Source of the DNA: Rhizomucor pusillus
Taxonomy: Eukaryota; Mucoromycota; Mucoromycetes; Mucorales; Lichtheimiaceae
Length of the DNA stretch: 64,000 nt
Direction: 5' to 3'
NCBI GenBank assembly: GCA_900175165.2
Contig: FWWN02000129.1
Coordinates: 1-64,000 of the forward strand
Both the position numbers and the translations under genes were made by a program. This document shows, piece by piece, positions 57,599 through 64,000 of this stretch. Positions within the stretch are counted from its first letter, which is position 1; each line of letters opens with the position of its first letter. The notes beneath the pieces were generated by a model. It searched no databases. It saw only the letters and a program-made list of their open reading frames with translations, and was not told the origin of the DNA.

Positions 57599-60500
57599 AT
57601 GGCACCAAAGAAGGCGAAATCAAAGTCAAACGCCTCGCCGGCACCCGATCCTGCACCGGCGAAGAAGAATCCAAAGAGGAATATAGTCAAGAGCGGCAAT
57701 GCAGGAAGCAGCGGCAAACGCGATGCAGGCAACAACGATCAGGAACAGCAGTCCGAGAAGGTATTGCAGCAACTTCCTCTAAAGATATATATAACACATT
57801 TAAACTTGCCTGCCTGCTTTGTAGAAATCCATATTTGGAGATTGGACGGGAAAGACGCCCGTATCTTTACTGCACGAGCATTGTCAAAAGCAGGGTTGGG
57901 AGAAACCGACCTTCGATATGTCAAAGACTAAAAATGGATTTATCGGCACCGTTCAGCTAGGCAAGCGCAACAAAAAGACAGCACAGATACAGACTTTGCA
58001 TTTGCGACCTCCGAACGAATGCGCCTTACCGACAGCGCTTGAGGCGCGTCACTTAGCAGCCACGTTTGCGCTGCACCGTGTCAATTCACATATGCCGATG
58101 CACCGAGTGCTCCCACCTCAGTTCAGGGATTACTGGCACCAGTTTGAAACATATAAGACTAAAAATAATGCGTGGCAGTATGCACCAGATCCATTTGCCG
58201 CACAGCCTCCTCAGCCAAAAGCTACAACTGCCGATAAACGACCCGTCAAGGAACACGCCAGCGCCGCCGTCCCGCTTCCGCAAAGCTCAAATACCAAGAA
58301 TAGTACGCAAAAGACGACGTCGACTAGACCAAAAGCTGTGGATGAAAGGACCTTAAAGTATTGGGAGAGTCTGCCGGTTGTCCATATGAGTACGGACAAC
58401 AGAGAATTGGTAGAACAAGTTATCAAGAACTCGAATGTTATCTATCAAAAGGTAGTAAAATATCAACAATATCTGCTCCTCTGGATTGCTAAAAAATCAA
58501 GATATAGAGAACCGAGGATATTCCACCAGAGGAATTGCAAGAAATCAAAGAGGGTCTCGTTGATATGGGCTTTCGACCATCTCACGTTGAAGAGGCCATG
58601 GAGTACTGCGATAGCACTGCGACTGCTTTGGATTGGCTGTGTAAGTTTTTGCACAGTGATTTATCTTCATGAAAAAAAGCAGGCATTTATTTTTTCCCTA
58701 TTTTCTTGTCTAGGTCTGCATGTACCTGAAGATGGTAATAAGTTTGACGAGAAAATTGGGCAGGAAGTAATAATCATTTTTGCTAAATCGTGGACAACCT
58801 TAGATCTGCCGCCCGCCTTCATGCATGCGGGATACAATCCTACAATGACCACGATTTCGCACACGACACAGTCGCTAGGTCGAGACTGGATGATCAAGAA
58901 ACTGACAAGTGTAGGCTATTCTGTAAAGATCTGTCAGGAAGCTATGGAGCAATGCAATGATAATGATCTGAAAGCGCTCGAAATGATGCAGTGGCGCTTG
59001 GTGCATGGAAACCAAGAGATGCCATCAGAAAAAGAGGAGAAAATTGATGCATCCGAACTGGAGACTACTCGTCAAGAGGAAGTGGTTGCACTCGAATCCA
59101 TCTACGGCTCGAGATTCCAAATAGTATCTGAAGAATCACAAAATGATAGACAGCATTACTCTATACGGATCTCGTCACAGCAAATCTCCTCAGACATTAC
59201 AATGAAGATTATCATACCTACCCAATCGCAATACCCTCACACGGTGCCAATCTTTGCCGTGCAGTGCGACGAATTACCAGCATACATTAAATTATCCATT
59301 ATCAAGGGAGTCGTTGTCGAAGCCGAGAACAATCTGGGCATGCCCATGATATACATGTGTGCCGAGTGGCTGCAGGAGAACATCGATCAAATGATTGCTA
59401 ACCCACCAAAGCTGCACGATGTCACTGAAGGTATCGCGAACCTGGTAACGCTACCTTCGACGAACAAGAAACGAAAGGCACAGCAAGGGCGACCTGCTTG
59501 GGAGACAAAGAAACGGGGCAACTCCAAGGAACTCAAAGAAGCTTTGCAGCAACTGCATGCCTCGGACGAATACGCGCCGTTTAAAGAAAGCCGCGCACGT
59601 TTGCCAGCCGATGCATTCAAACGCGAAATTTTGAAAGCGGTATCCAGGAACCAGATCACTATTGTTAGCGGTGAGACTGGCTGTGGTAAAACTACCCAAG
59701 TACCGCAGTTTATCCTTGACCAAGAGATCGAACTTGAACGGGGAGAGAACTGCAACATTGTTTGTACGCAACCGCGCAAAGTGGCTGCTATCGGCGTTGC
59801 AGAACGAGTTGCTGCAGAGCGTTGCGAGCCGATTGGCAAGAGTGTTGGTTATGCTGTCCGTGGTGAAACCAAGGCAAGTAGAATCAGAAATAAGCAAAAA
59901 GAAATTGTGGGATCGAAAGTTGACACTTTTCAACGATAAAGGCTTCGGCGGATACAAGGCTACAGTTCGTCACAACCGGTGTGCTGCTGCGACGGCTCCA
60001 TTCCGATCCAAACTTGGAGGGTATCAGTCACGTCATGGTGGATGAAGTCCATGAAAGATCTGGTATTTATCGCCGTGAATTTTTATGTCCAATGTAATAC
60101 TAAATGTTATCGGGCAGTCGACAGCGACTTCTTGCTGATTCTTTTGAAGCGACTGCTTGGAAAACGCAAAGATCTCAAGGTCGTACTGATGAGTGCAACA
60201 ATCAATCAACAGTTATTCTCAGGCAAGTGTGAACCAAGTAAAATTAAAAACTTCATACTTATAAATATACAGAATACTTTGGCGGTGCACCGTGTATTGA
60301 GATTCCAGGATTTACTCATCCAGTTCAGGACTTGTAAGGATGGATACAGCGCGCGCGATAGGCAGCCCTATATAACTTCTGTATTTTTACCACATAGTTA
60401 CCTGGAGGACATTGTAAGCATGACAAAGTTTGTATCCCGGATGCCTACGCCGAATCGAGATCGGGAGGACAAGGAAAGTACAGGAGGAGAATGGGCCCAG

Positions 60501-62424
60501 TGGCAGATCAAGCTGCTGGAAGCAGGCTTCGACGAACAAACAGTTCGCACTCTATCCCGATACCGCAACCAGTTAAGTATTGATTACGATCTTGTTGCGC
60601 ACACGGTGAGACATATCGTGACAATGGATACTTTGAAGCTCGAGAATGGTGCTCAGCCAGCTATTCTTATATTCATGCCAGGTAAATATTTCCAGCGTTG
60701 ATGGAGGAATATTGGTGTTTTTCTAACTACAGTTTCTCTCAGGCGCCATGGAGATCCGACGTTGCATAGAAACCATGCAGTCTGTCCTTGGTCGATCTGA
60801 AGACTATGAAATCCTTCCCCTGCATGCAAACCTTTCCCCTCAGGAGCAAACACAAGTGTTTAAGCCGGTTCCACGCAATGTCTTCAAGATAGTTGTTGCA
60901 ACTAACGTGGCAGAAACATCCATCACCATCGATGGCGTTGTCTATGTCATTGATTGCGGGCGAGTCAAGGAGACTCAGTACGACAGCGCAACGAATATGA
61001 TGCATCTCGTTGAAACCTGGGCTTCGCGAGCATCATGCAAGCAGCGACGTGGTCGTGCAGGCCGTACGAGACCTGGACAATGTTTCAAACTGTTTATGCG
61101 AGATACGGAAGCAAACAAGATGAGCCCGCAGCAGATGCCGGAGATATTACGAACACCGTTGGAGCAACTGTGTCTCCAAGTCAAGGCCATGGGCGAGCAG
61201 GACGTAAGAGCTTTCTTGGGCAAGGCTATTGATCCGCCATCGACGAAAGCGTTGGAGAATGCGATAAACACACTGCAGGCAGTGGAGGCTATCCAGGACG
61301 GCAAGTCTGGCGAGCTGACACCGTTGGGCAAACACATGGTAAAATACATGTTTGTTGTTTGTATTCATTGTATTACTTGATCTATTGACTATAATGTAGG
61401 CATCTATCCCTGCCGATTTGCGGATTGGCAAAATGCTGCTGCTAGGTTCGATATTCCGTTGTCTAGAACCGGTGCTGACCATAGCGGCCATCATGTCCCT
61501 CAAGAGCCCCTTTACCTCCCCGATGGATAAACGCGAGGAGGCTCGGCAATGCCGAGAACGGTTCTCGCTAGGCAAGAGCGACTGGTTGACGGATATGAAG
61601 GCGTTTGAAAAATGGCAGCAGATCCGCGAAGGCAAAGGCATGCGAGAGGCGCGGCAGTTCTGCGAAGAGAATTTCCTGTCCCTGCCAACACTCCTAGAAA
61701 TCCAATCGTTGCGACGACAATATGCAGATGCTCTGGCTGAGATCGGGTTCTACAACCGCCAAAGCAACGAGCATTTCAATGTCAACTCTGACAACTTTAA
61801 TCTCATAAAGAGCATCATTTTTGGGGGACTGAATCCAAACGTTGCCAAGATCAAGATGCCAGACACCAAGTACGACAAGGTCCTTGCCGGTACAGTTGAA
61901 AGAGAAAAGGACGCACGCGAAATTAAATATTACGTAAAGGATGAAGGTAATACTAAACACGGCTGCGTATATGTACAGGTATTAAACAAAAAGGTTCTAG
62001 GCCGAGTATTTTTGCATCCATCATCGATTTTGTTCAACAACAACAGCTATAATTCATTATTCTTGACATACTTTTCGCGCATGACCACCTCCAAAACGTT
62101 CATCCGAGATGGCACAGAAGTACCTGCATACGCTATACTATTTTTTGGCGGCAAGGTTGATGTTGACCATTTTGGGCGCGGTCTTCAAGTGGGCCAAGAC
62201 GGATGGATTAAATTGCGTGCATGGGCGCGCATCGGCGTACTCGTCAATCAGCTTAAGCGATTGTTGCTTGCGGAGCTTGATATCAAGATCCAAGATCCAA
62301 GCGTGGATGGTAAGTTTACAGCCCTGAAATGGTGCGCGGGCTCATGCTCAGTTTCCTTTCAACAGTGTCATCAAGCAAGGTGGTACAGACGATGATTGCG
62401 TTGATAAGCAGCGACGGTTTATAA
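57599..62424 (+). CDS. Large DEAH-box RNA helicase with UBA and RWD domains (DHX57/DHX29-like)
   Basis: Twelve exons (57599–57760, 57825–58451, 58508–58640, 58714–59873, 59942–60062, 60118–60222, 60273–60333, 60398–60681, 60743–61338, 61400–61946, 62001–62309, 62366–62424) sum to 1387 residues. Order: basic N-tail; double-stranded-RNA-binding-like segment ([17 protein letters not shown]); UBA near 265–307 ([18 protein letters not shown]); second UBA-like segment ([18 protein letters not shown]); RWD near 425–540 ([11 protein letters not shown]). The helicase core follows with Walker [10 protein letters not shown] (about 626), motif II DEVH (about 727), [12 protein letters not shown] and [13 protein letters not shown] (about 983), then the HA2/OB C-terminal domains. 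Family members act on mRNA and translation; the exact role is not evident. Two introns start with GCAAGT (59874 and 60223). Confidence 0.92.
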
Positions 62425-62741
62425 GGGTATTATAGACGAACTATAAATAGAAAGACAAGACAAGAAAGAAAGAAAGAAAGGAAGAAAATGTACAATTATG
62501 AAAAGGATGCAAAATTTTGATGGTGGTTTGCTGTGGTGTGCTGTGGAAGATAGAGAGAGAAAAGATATAGCTGAACAAGAGAGAGAAAGGTGTATACAAG
62601 AAAGCGGCGGGGTCGGTTGTGAGAGCAAGGTCGTAGTAGATATAGGCCTGAGCCGAGAGAATGTGTGCGCGAGAGATATGTACGATAGATTATGTTAGGA
62701 GGAGGATGAGTTGAGAAGAAAAGGCTAGGCTGCTGGGATGG
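62425..62741. other. Convergent 3' flanks
   Basis: 317 nt between convergent genes, purine-rich (AAGAAAGAAAGAAAGG, GAGAGAGAAA). It probably holds the two polyadenylation regions. No gene is seen. Confidence 0.4.
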
Positions 62742-63098
62742 TTACGCACAAATTTCGTGCTGTGCGGGGGAAATGACGGTTTCGAGTTCATCGTTGTTAT
62801 TATCCTCAGAATTGCTGCTTTGTTCCTTTCGACGACGGTCAGCAAGCATCGATTCCATTTGTCGTCGCCATTCCGACTTCAGTGTGAGCAGTTCCAGCAT
62901 GTCGTGGTAAGTGAGTCTGGCAACTTCCTGAGCTGTTCGGTCTGCATCAACAAGAATTAAGATCTGTTTGTATTCAAGAAGCCTAAACATGAGATCTTTA
63001 CCGTATTCTTCGTTGGCAAAAGTGCTGACATGCTCAACGTGGCAGGAAAATTGCACACGCTTCATATTGTTGTTGCTTTTCTTTTCAACGGATGCCAT
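62742..63098 (-). CDS. Small unassigned protein with EEYDR motif
   Basis: Exons 63098–63002 and 62941–62742 (98 residues) around a 60-nt GTAAAG…GCAG intron. Splicing makes FANEEY/DRTAQEVARLTYHDMLEL. Unspliced, the frame stays open and inserts 20 residues that break this pattern. The beginning KRVQFSCHVEHVSTFANEEYDR resembles the short V-x-F…x-E-Y-D-R element found at the start of several fungal regulatory proteins. A charged helix (KSEWRRQMESMLADRRRK) and an acidic Ser/Asn/Asp tail follow. No catalytic motif. Function unknown. Confidence 0.6.
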   Translation of the reverse strand: MASVEKKSNNNMKRVQFSCHVEHVSTFANEEYGKDLMFRLLEYKQILILVDADRTAQEVARLTYHDMLELLTLKSEWRRQMESMLADRRRKEQSSNSEDNNNDELETVISPAQHEICA

Positions 63099-64000
63099 GA
63101 GTACAAAGTGAAAAAAATAGAAGACGCTCAAAGGAAAGACAGGTTGTCTAAAAAGAAAGGACTAACAAGCTTACTCGTAGTTTCTTTTATACTTTTTTTT
63201 TCGTTCCGGATTCCGCGGAAGCACAGTTTGTCTGTGCTTTCCCTTGCTGTCCTCCCTTTTCCTTCCCCCTCCCCCCAAACAGAGCATCCGCTCATTAAAC
63301 AAACATGGGATCTCTTGTAAATTTTCTGTAACTTCCATGCAATCAATCAAACGCTCCTTATTGGGATGGAAAGTGACAACGGATCGCGTATTTTCTTTGC
63401 AATGTTGCCAATGTTCACCTTCTTGTTGAGCTCATCGTCCCTCTCACTTTTCTCTTTTAGGCAACTAAGGAGTGCATCGATCTGATATATTGATAGTAGA
63501 TAAAGTATTATACTCTGCATCAAATCGGGCGTTCTCATTCTCGGTTAGACGCCCATGCTTAAAACAGCAAAAACGAAAGGAGAGAGGTAACACTCTTCTT
63601 GACACTGGTAAACGGGTTCAATGACTTTGTGTCTCTTTGGACGATGCTAAGCCAGCATCACGTTCATTTCCATATTCTATGCGACCTCGAAAGCAACTTC
63701 CGTTTCTGGGTACAATCGCGCCCACCTGCAGCAGCGGGCCAGTTGGGGGTCTTTGGGCACATGTGCTTCCAAAAAAAGCGACCCAATTTTTCGTTGCACC
63801 ACATGAGAATAATAACATTTATGCAATAATCGACCGATTTCTAGTAGGCTGGAACTTCTCTTTTGACGGGGGTTGGCATAAAGATGGTAACGACGACGAC
63901 GATGAGACCACGAGAACATTCTGCTCCCCCGATCGTGGTACTTGTTGACAGGCGGTAGTGGGAAAAACACTATATGGCCCATTTATGTATTTTTTTAGAA
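63099..64000. other. Right end, upstream region without a gene
   Basis: About 900 nt. It includes the promoter of the small gene, with a T/C-rich tract at 63180–63285. Open frames up to 103 codons on both strands show no recognisable domain. Confidence 0.45.

Overview
This window is nuclear DNA of a fungus. Short GT–AG introns (about 50–90 nt, usually with a TTAAC or CTAAC-like branch site and a TAG or CAG acceptor) interrupt nearly every gene, and the gene set is fungal housekeeping: a Cdc12-type septin, Vps1, Arf1, Bet5, Rsa3, the TTC7-type PI4-kinase scaffold and a Ypq-type vacuolar transporter. The flavour is early-diverging filamentous fungus, most likely Mucoromycota/Mucorales. That placement is an inference from gene style and from a piggyBac-like relic, not from a marker gene. 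No rRNA, tRNA, CRISPR array, operon or complete mobile element was found.

Layout. 1–5.5 kb: a gene-poor left end with a degenerate 22-bp tandem repeat, a secreted 3D/double-psi-barrel protein, a piggyBac relic and an unassigned low-complexity protein (minus). 5.9–9.8 kb: Trf4-type nucleotidyltransferase and a septin (both plus), followed by a decayed copy of the septin 3' end. 11.4–14 kb: PQ-loop transporter and ribosome-assembly factor Rsa3 (both minus). 15–19 kb: a large RasGEF (plus). 19.3–29 kb: four minus-strand genes, a NIPA-type magnesium transporter, a zinc-knuckle protein, phospholipase D and Vps1. 29–33 kb is a 4-kb gene desert. 33–38.2 kb: TTC7/Ypp1 and Arf1 (minus). 39.9–53.2 kb, all plus: tyrosine phosphatase, protein kinase 1, a PhoD-like phosphatase, a relic of the PhoD-like 3' end, paralogous protein kinase 2 and a lysine-methyltransferase-family enzyme. 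53.4–57.3 kb, minus: START-like protein, aldehyde dehydrogenase and TRAPP subunit Bet5. 57.6–62.4 kb: a large UBA/RWD/DEAH-box RNA helicase (plus), then a small unassigned protein (minus).

Several genes serve membrane traffic and phosphoinositide/lipid signalling (Arf1, Vps1, Bet5, phospholipase D, the TTC7 scaffold), but they are scattered on both strands and nothing suggests a functional cluster. I did not find a new multi-gene system. The most notable signals are in gene structure. Six introns start with GC rather than GT. There are internal micro-exons of 10 and 12 nt. Four introns are in frame and free of stop codons. Two partial duplications left 3'-end relics beside a septin and beside a PhoD-like gene/kinase pair.

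Exon boundaries were placed by hand from splice signals, reading phase and family conservation. For most genes the exons sum to a whole number of codons, which supports the models, but no transcript evidence was available.
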